Assembly: GCF_001938985.1 (NCBI RefSeq)
Contig: NZ_MKIN01000024.1
Location: 248,407-312,406 of the forward strand
Direction of reading: 5' to 3'
Origin: Gillisella taibaishanensis
GTDB lineage: Bacteria; Pseudomonadota; Alphaproteobacteria; Rhizobiales; Rhizobiaceae
DNA: 64,000 nucleotides
Shown here: one piece after another, positions 53,366 through 62,039 of the stretch
Position numbering within the stretch: position 1 is the stretch's first letter
Layout of the letters: every line of letters starts with the position of its first letter
Made by a program: the position numbers and the translations under genes
Notes under the pieces: model-generated
What the model saw: only the letters and a program-made list of their open reading frames with translations
What the model was told of the DNA's origin: nothing
Databases searched by the model: none

Positions 53366-54219
53366 GCGGCTCCTTTCAGGCTGCCATTGCCGATGCGGCT
53401 GGTCAATCCGTAGTAGACGAGCAGGACTGCGACCGCGAAAAGGCTGAGCACCATGCCCATCGCATAGACTTGCTCGAACCGGCCCTGTTTGAATTCCTGC
53501 ACCATCAGCACCGACAGCGGTCTCGCCGTCGCCGGGCCGACAATGTCGGGGATGGCATAGGAGCCCATCGAGCCGATGAAGGTTAGCAGGATGGCGGCGG
53601 TGATGCCGGGCATGGCGAGCGGAATGTCGACGGACAGAAAAGTCGATAGCCTGGAGGCGCCAAGCGTGCGGGCAGCGTGGCGGATGTCCTCGGGGATTGC
53701 CGCAAAAGCGCTGGTGATGATCAGCGTCATGAAGGGCACCTGTTTCCAGGCGCCGGCCATGATGACGCCAAGGCCCCACTCGTCGCGCACCAGTTTCGGC
53801 AAGGTGAAGCCGAGCGGCGCGAGCAGCCGGTCGAAAAAGCCGCCGCGCTCGAACACCACAATTACCATCAGTCCAACGATGATGCTCGGAACCGCCATGG
53901 GCAGCTTGTAGAGCCCGCTAAACAGTTTGCGGCCGAAGAAGCTTCTGCGCAGCAGCAGCGATAGCGGCACCGACAGCGTGAGCGACAACAGCACTGGGAT
54001 GATGCCGTAATAGATAGAGGTCGAAAGCCCCCGTAGCATGGAGGGCCGGGTGAAGATCCGCTGATACCAGTTCAGGGTGAAACTGCCGTCCTCCATGCGG
54101 AAGCTTCCGACAAGGGCGGAGAGCAGTGGCGCGCCGAAGAAGAACAGCAGATAGCCGATGCCGGGTGCGAGCAGCAACAGCAGTTGCAGGGTGCGGCGAT
54201 GAGGCAGAATACGCATCAC
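53362..54219 (-). CDS. ABC transporter permease, PotB-like
   Basis: 285-residue inner-membrane permease with about six hydrophobic segments; EAA loop EDIRHAARTLGASRLSTFLSVDIPLAMPGITAA. Sequence style is that of the POPT (polyamine/phosphonate/iron) permeases, not of the CUT1-type UgpA/E pair. It overlaps the ATPase stop by 4 bases and the next permease start by 4. Confidence 0.92.
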   Translation of the reverse strand: MMRILPHRRTLQLLLLLAPGIGYLLFFFGAPLLSALVGSFRMEDGSFTLNWYQRIFTRPSMLRGLSTSIYYGIIPVLLSLTLSVPLSLLLRRSFFGRKLFSGLYKLPMAVPSIIVGLMVIVVFERGGFFDRLLAPLGFTLPKLVRDEWGLGVIMAGAWKQVPFMTLIITSAFAAIPEDIRHAARTLGASRLSTFLSVDIPLAMPGITAAILLTFIGSMGSYAIPDIVGPATARPLSVLMVQEFKQGRFEQVYAMGMVLSLFAVAVLLVYYGLTSRIGNGSLKGAA

Positions 54220-55256
54220 GCAGCCTCCTCGGCCAGCCGGTTCTCGAGCAAATGCACCGGCCCCTGAAAGCGCAGAGACGCGCGCGCTCCTGTCGGCAGC
54301 GGCTCGGCGCCGCCCGACTGGCTGATCTTGACCGAGATCGAGCCGATCTCGGCAGTATAGAAGATCGTCGGACCCATAAAGGCGACGGACGTGACGATTG
54401 CGGCCCCGGCAGGATCGCTGTCGATGAAGATATTTTCCGGACGTACGGAAACCTGCACGGCACCGGCGGCCAGCCTATCGAGAGCCACCACCTGGCCCCA
54501 GGGCAGGCGCGCCTCCTTGCCAGAGGCTGTGACGGCAAGAAGATTGGTCTGGCCGAGGAAATTGGCTGTGAACACCTGCTTCGGCGCCCGGTAAAGCTCA
54601 AGTGGCGTGCCGATCTCGACGATCCGTCCGGCATTCATGACAACGATCCGGTCGGACATCGCCATGGCCTCGGCTTGATCGTGGGTCACGTAAAGGCTGG
54701 TGGCACCAATCCGGCGATGCAGAGCGACGAGATCGTGTCGCAGGCTGTCACGCAGCTTGGCATCGAGATTGGATAGCGGCTCGTCGAACAACAGCAGGCT
54801 CGGCTGCATCACGACGGCACGGGCGAGCGCCACGCGCTGCTGCTGCCCGCCGGACAGCTGTCGCGGCAAGCGATCCATCAGACCGCGTAGATTGCAGATA
54901 TCGAGAACATGGTCGATGCGTCTGGCCCGCTCGTCCTTTGGCACCTTCTTCATCTTCAGGCCGAAGCCAAGATTCTTGGCAACCGACATATGCGGAAACA
55001 GCGCGTAGGACTGGAACACCATGGCGATGTCGCGCGCCTCGGGCGGAAGGTGATCGATCCGCTTGCCGGCCAGATGGATCTCGCCGCCAGAGGCTTCGCC
55101 AATACCCATGAGAATGCGCAGCAGCGTCGATTTTCCGCAGCCGGATGGGCCTAGGATCGTCACGAATTCCCCCCGTTCGACGCTGAGCGAAACCGGATGC
55201 AGGACGCGGGCTTGGCCGTAGTCCTTGGTGATGTCGATGATCTCGAGTTCGTTCAT
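54216..55256 (-). CDS. ABC transporter ATP-binding protein, PotA/FbpC-like
   Basis: 346 residues. Walker A GPSGCGKST, Q-loop VFQSYALFPHMSV, signature LSGGQQQRVALARA, Walker B LLLFDEPLSNLDA, H-loop VTHDQAEAMAM, and a C-terminal TOBE domain (about 240-345, VSVRPENIFI). This architecture is that of polyamine, phosphonate and iron(III) importers. It couples to the two permeases downstream; it lies 108 bases after the binding-protein gene, across a hairpin. Confidence 0.93.
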   Translation of the reverse strand: MNELEIIDITKDYGQARVLHPVSLSVERGEFVTILGPSGCGKSTLLRILMGIGEASGGEIHLAGKRIDHLPPEARDIAMVFQSYALFPHMSVAKNLGFGLKMKKVPKDERARRIDHVLDICNLRGLMDRLPRQLSGGQQQRVALARAVVMQPSLLLFDEPLSNLDAKLRDSLRHDLVALHRRIGATSLYVTHDQAEAMAMSDRIVVMNAGRIVEIGTPLELYRAPKQVFTANFLGQTNLLAVTASGKEARLPWGQVVALDRLAAGAVQVSVRPENIFIDSDPAGAAIVTSVAFMGPTIFYTAEIGSISVKISQSGGAEPLPTGARASLRFQGPVHLLENRLAEEAA

Positions 55257-55312
55257 GGGAGCAATACCTGTCTGCAGCGAATTGACCGGTGAAAACGGAG
55301 TTGGACGGGCAG

Positions 55313-55334
55313 GAGGCCACGGTGGGGCGGCCTC
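55313..55334 (-). promoter_or_regulatory. Intercistronic hairpin in the ABC operon
   Basis: GAGGCC and GGCCTC (55313-55318 and 55329-55334) form a stem with a ten-base loop between the binding-protein and ATPase genes, without a T-run. Such hairpins often protect the abundant binding-protein mRNA or reduce downstream expression. Confidence 0.4.
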
Positions 55335-55364
55335 TCTTTGTTCCCTCGACCGTCGGCGCCGGCG

Positions 55365-56606
55365 TTACTGGTTGATGACTTTTTCATCCAGCGCTTCGGC
55401 GAGCGCTTTCGACATGTCCCAGAAGGCCGGCACCGACAGGCGCGGATAGACACTGGCGGGCAGCACATGCATCTGTTTGTCGGCCGGGATCAGGCCGTTG
55501 TTGACATCGGCGCGTGGTGAGCGCGAAGCGATGGCTTCAAGCTTATAGGTTTGAAATTCCTTGCTCATGGCCATATCGATCAGCAGCAGGCCGGCAGCGA
55601 CATGTTTGGCATTGGCTGGCAAGAACATCGCGTCACCAGACCCAACCTGGCCCTTTTCCAACAGTGTCAGGCGGAAGGTTTCTGGCAACTGCTTGCTGCC
55701 GAGAAAGGTCATCACCTGATCTTCCCAGACTGTGCCCATATAGAGCTCGCGGTTGTTGATCAGGTTCAGCGTGTCGGCATTGCCATTGGTCAACTCGGCG
55801 GCTTTCAGCAAGCGCCGGTAATAATCCCATACCGGGGTCAGGCATTCCGATGTCATCGCCCAGTCTTCGGCATGTTGCAGGGTTTGGCCGTAATCGGTCA
55901 GTACCTTCTTGCAGTCACCTGTTAGGTAGTTCAGCGCTACGGAATAGATAAAGCCGCCGCCGGAACCGCCTTTGGCCGGCAGGGTGACACCAAGCCGCTT
56001 TGGATGGCTTTCGGCCCAGGCCAGCAACTCATCGAAGGATTTCGGAACCTCTGACGGTTTCACCATGGCGCTGTCATAGCCAATGGCAGTCTGGTTGAGA
56101 TGCACCAGTGGATAGGTGCCGCCATGCGCATGGCCGAACACGGTTTCGGCAAGAACGGGATCGTAGGTCGCCATATTGGGAAGAATTTTGGTGAGCGGGA
56201 TATTGCCGATCACGCCCTTGGACGACAGCAGCGGATAGTCGCCACCACCGGAGAAATAGGCATCGACTGGCGCATCCTGACCGGCAGATTGGACCGCGAT
56301 CAATTGCTGATCGGCCTGATCGCCATTCACGTCGCTATAGGCGACCTTGATGCCGTATTTGGCCTCGAACATTTCGATCAGCTTCTTCCAAGTGGGCGCG
56401 AAACTGCCAGCGAAATTATACATGGTCACCGTGCCCTCGGCTTTTGCTGCGGGAACGATGATGTCGTAGAAATTCTCCCTGGTGACTTTGAAGAGATCGA
56501 AGTCCAGGTTCTTAATATTGGTATCGGCGGCGTGGCTTGGCGCGGCCAGCGTGGCGACGGAGGCGGCAAGCGCTAGCGCTGCTGCGGCAAGGAATTTCAT
56601 CGGCAT
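55365..56606 (-). CDS. ABC transporter periplasmic solute-binding protein
   Basis: 413-residue family 1 extracellular solute-binding protein with a signal peptide (MPMKFLAAAALALAAS...SHAA, cleavage near 27). Two-lobe features: EGTVTMYNFAGSFAPTWKKLIEMFEAKYGIKVAY and DAYFSGGGDYPLLSSKGV, then GTYPLVHLNQTAIGYDSA and TVWEDQV. It resembles iron/phosphonate/polyamine binders; the operon partner GDPD and the Pho-box-like promoter point to a phosphorus-containing ligand (inference). Start ATG 56606, with a second in-frame ATG two codons later. Confidence 0.9.
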   Translation of the reverse strand: MPMKFLAAAALALAASVATLAAPSHAADTNIKNLDFDLFKVTRENFYDIIVPAAKAEGTVTMYNFAGSFAPTWKKLIEMFEAKYGIKVAYSDVNGDQADQQLIAVQSAGQDAPVDAYFSGGGDYPLLSSKGVIGNIPLTKILPNMATYDPVLAETVFGHAHGGTYPLVHLNQTAIGYDSAMVKPSEVPKSFDELLAWAESHPKRLGVTLPAKGGSGGGFIYSVALNYLTGDCKKVLTDYGQTLQHAEDWAMTSECLTPVWDYYRRLLKAAELTNGNADTLNLINNRELYMGTVWEDQVMTFLGSKQLPETFRLTLLEKGQVGSGDAMFLPANAKHVAAGLLLIDMAMSKEFQTYKLEAIASRSPRADVNNGLIPADKQMHVLPASVYPRLSVPAFWDMSKALAEALDEKVINQ

Positions 56607-56624
56607 CTGGCTCTCCTGGAAGGG

Positions 56625-56672
56625 ATATTACTCTTGATGTGTATTTTCAATAATACACCTTTGGTGTAATAT
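56625..56672. promoter_or_regulatory. Nested palindromes, probable ROK operator
   Basis: Three overlapping inverted repeats in the divergent promoter: ATATTAC/GTAATAT (56625-56631 and 56666-56672), GTGTATT/AATACAC (56639-56645 and 56652-56658) and TACACC-TTT-GGTGTA (56654-56668). This dense dyad symmetry beside a ROK-type regulator gene is what an autoregulatory operator looks like. It partly overlaps the Pho-box-like site, so repression and PhoB activation could compete. Confidence 0.55.
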
Positions 56673-56681
56673 TTATGACAG
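56664..56681 (-). promoter_or_regulatory. Pho-box-like site upstream of the ABC/GDPD operon
   Basis: On the minus strand CTGTCATAAATATTACAC: a perfect first half CTGTCAT, the AAAT spacer and a second half ATTACAC related to the CTTACAT variant of some known PhoB sites. Eight bases later TATTAT forms a good -10, matching the PhoB promoter layout, 58 bases before the start codon. The second half is weak, so this is less certain than the site at 49881. Confidence 0.6.
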
Positions 56682-56753
56682 TCCCAGAATTCGCGGCAGG
56701 CATCCGCGGGCGGCAATTGCGCGGGCGCGCTGCGGCGGCTAAAGATTTCGGCC

Positions 56754-57902
56754 ATGACGCAGCTTTCCCGCCAAACCTCTCGTTTCGACCGTCAACCGCT
56801 TGCGAGCGAAAACGAGCGCCTGATCCTCGACATCGTCCGCCGTCTCGGCCCAATCGCGCGCGCGGCGGTCACTGGCCACACCAACCTGACGCAGCAATCC
56901 GTGCATCGGCTGGTGGAGGGCCTGATCGAGCGGGGGCTGCTGCGCCTTGGTGCGCCGCTCAAAGGCACTCGTGGCCAGCCTAGTCCGACAATCGAACTGG
57001 CGGCTGAAGAAGTCCTGTCATTGGGGATTTCGATCAACACCGACACGGCGATCATTTGCCTGGCTGATTTTCGCGGGGAGATCATCGCCCAGACCAAGCT
57101 CGGCTTTGCGCCACAGGATCGAACGGCAACGCTTGAAGCCTTGGTTGCTGCCCGCGACGATATGTTGAAGGCGCAAGATCTGCCGGGCGAACGGCTGCTC
57201 GGCCTCGGTTTTTCCATGTCCGGCGTTTTTGTCCATGGCGAGCGGATTTTCAATGCTCCAGAGCCGTTGGTTGACTGGTCGCTGATCGACTTGAGGCCGA
57301 TTCTGGAAGACATGTTTCAATTGCCGGCCTGGCTTGAAAACAATGCGACGACAGGCGCCATTGGCGAAAGCCTTGTAGGCGTCGGGCGCTGGTGCGACAC
57401 CTTCGTCTATCTGTCGTTCAATTACGGCTTTGGCGGTGGTCTGATCCTGAATGGCCAGCCCTTCCATGGCTTTCATGGCAATGCCGGCGAGATTTCCGGG
57501 ATCTATGATCCATCCGAGGCCGACCGGCGTCCAGCCTTGCAATATCTGTTGCAGGTCCTGCAGGAGCGCGGCATCGATATTCACTCGGTGGAAACGCTTT
57601 ATGAACAGTTCGACCCGGCATGGCCTGGGGTGGAAGACTGGCTCCAAGCCACCATGCCGCAGGTCGAGCGAATGGTGGCCACCCTGATTGCAGTGATCGA
57701 CCCCCAGGCTATTGTCTTCGGGGGTCAGATCCCGCCGATCCTTGGGCAAGCGATGATCGATCGATGTGCACTGCCGTCCCAACGACAGCATCGCTACGGC
57801 GTAGCGCCGAAGGAGGCGCGGCTGGTGCTGGCGGAGGCCAAGGGTGATGCAGGCGCTATTGGTGCCGCTCTGCTACCGCTGAAAATGCGCTATTTTGTTT
57901 AA
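56754..57902 (+). CDS. ROK family transcriptional regulator
   Basis: 382-residue regulator. N-terminal winged helix-turn-helix (about 18-80: NERLILDIVRRLGPIARAAVTGHTNLTQQSVHRLVEGLIERGLL) and a C-terminal ROK sugar-kinase-like domain with LGISINTDTAIICLADFRGEII and GFHGNAGEISGIYDP, where the typical GHxxxxGE zinc/sugar block is changed to GFHGNAGEISG, and no full CxCGxxGC zinc motif is seen. Probably a sugar- or sugar-phosphate-responsive repressor. Divergent from the ABC/GDPD operon with a palindromic operator between them; it likely controls it. Confidence 0.9.
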   Translation: MTQLSRQTSRFDRQPLASENERLILDIVRRLGPIARAAVTGHTNLTQQSVHRLVEGLIERGLLRLGAPLKGTRGQPSPTIELAAEEVLSLGISINTDTAIICLADFRGEIIAQTKLGFAPQDRTATLEALVAARDDMLKAQDLPGERLLGLGFSMSGVFVHGERIFNAPEPLVDWSLIDLRPILEDMFQLPAWLENNATTGAIGESLVGVGRWCDTFVYLSFNYGFGGGLILNGQPFHGFHGNAGEISGIYDPSEADRRPALQYLLQVLQERGIDIHSVETLYEQFDPAWPGVEDWLQATMPQVERMVATLIAVIDPQAIVFGGQIPPILGQAMIDRCALPSQRQHRYGVAPKEARLVLAEAKGDAGAIGAALLPLKMRYFV

Positions 57903-59539
57903 GTTCTGTCTGCCGCCGATCGTATTGATGGCAGCGAAATCTCGACGACGGCTCCGGTCTCATCATTGCCATTCTCCGCATTTTTGATGGAGATCGTACC
58001 GCCATGAGCGGTAACGATCGACCTGCACATTGCAAGGCCCAGTCCCATGCCACCCGGCTTGGTGGTGACGAAGGCCTTGAACAGGGTATCCTGGTGTTTG
58101 TCGCCCAGACCCGGGCCTGTATCGGCCAGAATGATCTTCACCATATCCTGCGTGACCGACGTTGAGATCGTCAGCAGGCGCTGGCCAACCGGCACTCCGT
58201 CCATGGCCTGCACGGCATTGCCGATAATGTTGAGAAAGGCCTGCTGCAGCAGAATCAAATCGCCCTGGACAATGCGTTCTGGTGCTGAAAACCGTAGCGC
58301 CAATTGCACCGCATGGGCAGCAAGTTCCGTCTGCTTCTGGCGCAGAGCATCTCTGATCGCAGTCTCGATCACCACTTCACCGCTATCGGATTTCGCTTTG
58401 CCGAGCAGCATCTGCACACGCTTGACGACGTTGGCGGCGTGTTCCGTGGAGAGCACGGTCTCTTGCAGCGCTCGCTTCGCTTCCTGCAGATCCGGTTCGT
58501 TGCGGTCGAGCCAGCGTAAAGCGGCCTGGGCAAAGGTCATCGCGCTTGATAGCGGCTGATTGACTTCATGGGCAATGGAGGCTGAGATCTCTCCGATCAT
58601 CGCAGCGCGGGCGGCATGATCGAGCTCCTGGCGCGAACGGTCGAGCGCGTCCTGAAATTCCAGTCGCTCCGTAATATCGATGACGCTTCCATGGACCCGT
58701 TGCAAATCTCTGCCGTTCGCCGGGAAATTCAGGGCGACAATGACTGAAATCAGCCGACCTCGCCGGTCTCGGACCTTGGTTTCGGCCTGGAAGCTGCTCT
58801 GGCCTTCGTAAAGCGCGACAAGGCACTCAGCAAAGCTCTCATCATTTTCGGCCAGTAAATCGTCGAGATGCAGGAAAAATTCGGCTTTGCTGGCGACGCT
58901 CAACAGCCGTAGCGCGGTTTGGTTCACATCAGTAATTCTGACCTTACGCCGAGCCTTGCTCACAAAGTCGGGATGGTCGGCGAGATAGCGCCTGAGGTTC
59001 CTGACGCCACGGGCGCGCAGAATGTCGAGGTCGGCTTTCACGGCGCGGAAATCGTGTTCCCAAATGGCGACGGCGAGCGTTTCGAAAATCGTGCGGTAGC
59101 GATGTTCGCTGGCTCGCAAAGCCTCTTCGGACACCCGCTGCAGTGCAAGGTCCTGCACACGACGCAACAGCAGCACTGATGTGACGCCGTTGGCGGCCAG
59201 GCTGAACACCAGCCTCAGCACTTCCTGATAGCCAGCATTAAAGCCATGCATGCAGATGAAAGCCATGACCGTCAGAGCGGCGCAGACGGCAGAACTGAAG
59301 ATGACGGCGCGCCGCGAGCCAAGTTCGCCGCAGAGCATGATCACAAGGACATAGAGAACCGCGATGGCGCTTGCGAGGGACGTAAAGGCATCGATCAGGA
59401 AAATCGTCAGGCCGAGCAGTATTGCACCGACGAGGCAGGATTGCGCTGCTATGCCACCGCGCCCTATGATCGGGCGGATCGTCTGGCGCCAATGGGCGCG
59501 TTCGTCATGCATCGCCCCTTCCGTCATCAGTCTTTCCAT
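57899..59539 (-). CDS. Orphan sensor histidine kinase with PAS domain
   Basis: Membrane histidine kinase. Three hydrophobic segments (CLVGAILLGLTIFLID, SLASAIAVLYVLVIMLCG, AVIFSSAVCAALTVMAFICMHG) are followed by a coiled linker, a PAS domain (YRTIFETLAVAIWEHDF onward) and the kinase core with SIAHEVNQPLSSAMTFAQA, NIIGNAVQAMDG (N), DTGPGLG (G1), FVTTKPGGMGLGLAM. The HEVNQP H-box is the FixL/DctB-like (HisKA type 4) form. The open frame starts at 59683; ATG 59539 and ATG 59512 (GGAAGGGG just upstream) are candidate starts. No response-regulator gene is adjacent, and its stop overlaps the ROK gene end by 4 bases (convergent). Confidence 0.9.
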   Translation of the reverse strand: MERLMTEGAMHDERAHWRQTIRPIIGRGGIAAQSCLVGAILLGLTIFLIDAFTSLASAIAVLYVLVIMLCGELGSRRAVIFSSAVCAALTVMAFICMHGFNAGYQEVLRLVFSLAANGVTSVLLLRRVQDLALQRVSEEALRASEHRYRTIFETLAVAIWEHDFRAVKADLDILRARGVRNLRRYLADHPDFVSKARRKVRITDVNQTALRLLSVASKAEFFLHLDDLLAENDESFAECLVALYEGQSSFQAETKVRDRRGRLISVIVALNFPANGRDLQRVHGSVIDITERLEFQDALDRSRQELDHAARAAMIGEISASIAHEVNQPLSSAMTFAQAALRWLDRNEPDLQEAKRALQETVLSTEHAANVVKRVQMLLGKAKSDSGEVVIETAIRDALRQKQTELAAHAVQLALRFSAPERIVQGDLILLQQAFLNIIGNAVQAMDGVPVGQRLLTISTSVTQDMVKIILADTGPGLGDKHQDTLFKAFVTTKPGGMGLGLAMCRSIVTAHGGTISIKNAENGNDETGAVVEISLPSIRSAADRT

Positions 59540-59880
59540 AGCCCCCAATTTCGCGCTGTGAACTGCCTGCGCCATCTGCTGGTGACAGTGGATCATTTCA
59601 TGCCGTTGTTCTTGTCGGATGGTCTCGCTTTTTGCACGATCACGACGGCAGCTGTTCAAAAACGACAGGTGAGGGTGCCACATCTGTCGATTGAAATGTC
59701 CAAACGACCCGACGGGCCGACAAGACGATCATCGGGTCCTTCGCCATGGTTCATGCCACGCGTTTCACTTCGCTCTATTGACGGTCCACGTCAGCACGTT
59801 CGTCATGTCTGCTGGCCAGTCCGTCCCAGGTGCACGCCGCATGCCCCACGCCTCATACCCATGACAGAAGGTATAGACCT
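59540..59880. other. Divergent intergenic region, 341 bases
   Basis: Holds the upstream part of the long histidine-kinase frame (to 59683) and the promoter region for both genes. No RNA gene, repeat or motif could be recognised; AGAAGG near 59866 is the ribosome site for the VOC gene. Confidence 0.4.
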
Positions 59881-60780
59881 GTGATTTCGAAGCCCTTTGC
59901 TACTTTGAGCCTGCTTGCAGCCCTCAGCACTCTTTCGCTGTTGCCAGCGGTTGCCCGCGAGAGCCAGCCGTTGGTTGGCGTCGCCGCCCAATATGACACG
60001 ACCCACGTCTATGTCGCGCCTGATAATGTCGGCAAATTTGCCGACAGCTTTCTCGCCACCTTCGGCGGGCAAAGCACCAAGCAGGTGACGGTCACGGTCA
60101 CGCCGACGCCGAGCACCACAACGTCTCAGCTGCTGCAGACCCCGGTCGGAACAGTATCTCTGTTCGGCTTCACGACGCCGGTGCCTTATCCCTTTGGCCA
60201 GGAGCGGACCGGCTATCTCGTGCGCGATCTGGACAAGGCGCTTGCCGCCGCCCGCGCAGCCGGCGCCATCGTTCTTGTCGATGCGTTTCCGGATCCAATT
60301 GGCCGTGATGCGGTGATCCAGTGGCCGGGTGGCGTCAACATGCAGCTCTACTGGCACACGACTGCGCCGGACTATAAGGCATTTGCCACTGTTCCGGAAA
60401 ATCGCGTCTATGTATCGCCCGATGCCGCACCCAGCTTCGTCAAAGATTTCCTGCGCTTCTCCAAGGGCAAGATCGAAGAAGATAGCGCCAAGGCACCCGG
60501 CATCGAAATCGGTCGCCCTGACGATCATTTTCACCGCATCCGCATCAGCTCGATCTTTGGCCGCATGACCGTCCTCGTCACGGATGGCCATCTTCCCTAT
60601 CCCTACGGCCATGAAACCACGGGCTACGAAGTGACGGATCTGGATGCCACACTTGAAAAAGCGAAAGCCCATGGTGTCACGGTTCTTGTTGCTCCCTATT
60701 CGTCGGACAAGCGTCGTCAGGCCCTCGTCGAATTTCCAGGCGGTTACGTAGCCGAAATCCATGCGGCGGCCGCACCTTGA
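59881..60780 (+). CDS. Secreted VOC (glyoxalase-like) domain protein
   Basis: 299 residues, signal peptide from a GTG start (SKPFATLSLLAALSTLSLLPAVA, cleavage near 21). Two VOC-type half domains: GYLVRDLDKALAAARAAGAIVLVDAF and GYEVTDLDATLEKAKAHGVTVLVAPY, each closing with EFPGGYVAEIH-like strands (VIQWPGGVNMQLYW in the first). Such proteins bind metal and small molecules or act as glyoxalases/dioxygenases; catalytic identity unknown. The upstream frame to 59830 is not needed. Confidence 0.87.
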   Translation: MISKPFATLSLLAALSTLSLLPAVARESQPLVGVAAQYDTTHVYVAPDNVGKFADSFLATFGGQSTKQVTVTVTPTPSTTTSQLLQTPVGTVSLFGFTTPVPYPFGQERTGYLVRDLDKALAAARAAGAIVLVDAFPDPIGRDAVIQWPGGVNMQLYWHTTAPDYKAFATVPENRVYVSPDAAPSFVKDFLRFSKGKIEEDSAKAPGIEIGRPDDHFHRIRISSIFGRMTVLVTDGHLPYPYGHETTGYEVTDLDATLEKAKAHGVTVLVAPYSSDKRRQALVEFPGGYVAEIHAAAAP

Positions 60781-60900
60781 GGCAATCGACCGTCGGAACA
60801 TCCAAAATTCAGGGGAATTAACAGGAACCTTCGTCTAGCCGAGGCTAAAGCGAACACTGGAACAGAGCCGACGACAGGCCGTTCCGGAACAGGGGCACCG

Positions 60901-61887
60901 ATGCCGAACGACTTCGAACTTAATATCTCGCGCCGCGCGGCGCTCCTTGCTGGAGCGTCTCTCTCGGCGGCCGTAGCGATACCGTCGCTTGCGCTGTCGA
61001 AAACCAAACCCGCCCAGAAGGGCAAGCCAGAAGGAAAATCCGACATGACCGAGAGTTTCGTCACTACTAAGGACGGTGTGCAGATCTTCTTCAAGGATTG
61101 GGGTCCAAAGGATGCTCAGCCGATCGTCTTCCACCATGGCTGGCCCCTGTCGTCTGATGACTGGGATGCGCAGATGCTGTTCTTCCTTCACAACGGCTAC
61201 CGCGTCGTCGCCCATGATCGGCGCGGCCATGGCCGTTCGCAGCAGGTCAGCGAAGGTCATGATATGGACCATTACGCCGCCGATGCTTCGGCCGTCTTCG
61301 AACATCTGAACCTCAAGAACGCTGTTCACATCGGTCATTCCACCGGCGGCGGCGAAGTCGCCCGTTATGTCGCGAAGTTTGGCCAGCCGCAGGGCCGGGT
61401 AGCCAAGGCTGTGCTGGTCAGTGCCGTTCCGCCGATCATGCTGAAGACGCCGGCTTATCCGGGCGGTCTGCCGATGGAAGTGTTCGACGGCTTCCGCAAG
61501 GGGGTTGCCGACAACCGCGCCCAGTTCTTCCTGGATGTCCCGACGGGTCCCTTCTACGGTTTCAACCGCGACGGCGCTAAGGTCTATCAGGGCGTGATCC
61601 AGAATTGGTGGCGCCAGGGCATGATGGGAAGCGCCAAGGCCCATTACGACGGCATCAAGGCTTTCTCCGAAACGGATCAGACCGAGGACCTGAAGGCGAT
61701 CACCGTACCGACGCTGGTCATGCACGGTGATGACGATCAGGTCGTGCCGATTGCCGCGTCCGCGGAACAGTCGGTCAAGCTGCTGAAGAACGGCACGCTG
61801 AAAGTCTACAAGGGGTATCCGCACGGCATGCTGACGACGCATGCCGACGTGATCAATCCGGATCTTCTGGCCTTCGTCAAGGCCTGA
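60901..61887 (+). CDS. Alpha/beta hydrolase, non-heme chloroperoxidase type, Tat signal
   Basis: 328 residues. The N-terminus NISRRAALLAGASLSAAVA is a Tat-type signal (twin arginine), giving a periplasmic enzyme. Catalytic triad: Ser in GHSTGGGE, Asp in HGDDDQVVP, His in GYPHGM; oxyanion HHGWPLSSDDWD and HDRRGHGRSQQ. This set is typical of the bacterial non-heme haloperoxidase/esterase group. An in-frame ATG at residue 49 (DMTESFV) would give a cytoplasmic form, so dual localisation is possible. Confidence 0.9.
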   Translation: MPNDFELNISRRAALLAGASLSAAVAIPSLALSKTKPAQKGKPEGKSDMTESFVTTKDGVQIFFKDWGPKDAQPIVFHHGWPLSSDDWDAQMLFFLHNGYRVVAHDRRGHGRSQQVSEGHDMDHYAADASAVFEHLNLKNAVHIGHSTGGGEVARYVAKFGQPQGRVAKAVLVSAVPPIMLKTPAYPGGLPMEVFDGFRKGVADNRAQFFLDVPTGPFYGFNRDGAKVYQGVIQNWWRQGMMGSAKAHYDGIKAFSETDQTEDLKAITVPTLVMHGDDDQVVPIAASAEQSVKLLKNGTLKVYKGYPHGMLTTHADVINPDLLAFVKA

Positions 61888-61902
61888 TCGGGCTTACAAC
61901 CG

Positions 61903-61934
61903 GCCGCCGTGTCGTCAAGACGCGGCGGCTTTTT
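61903..61934 (+). terminator. Rho-independent terminator after the hydrolase gene
   Basis: Stem GCCGCCG (61903-61909) with CGGCGGC (61923-61929), then TTTTTT. Clean terminator for the preceding hydrolase gene. Confidence 0.88.
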
Positions 61935-62039
61935 TATAGGCGCATGACAGCGCTGCACATTTTACACCATGCCCAGCGGGCAAAGTGACAGTTTAAATCT
62001 GCTGCCGAATTATGCAGTAGAGCGACCGAGGATTTCCGC

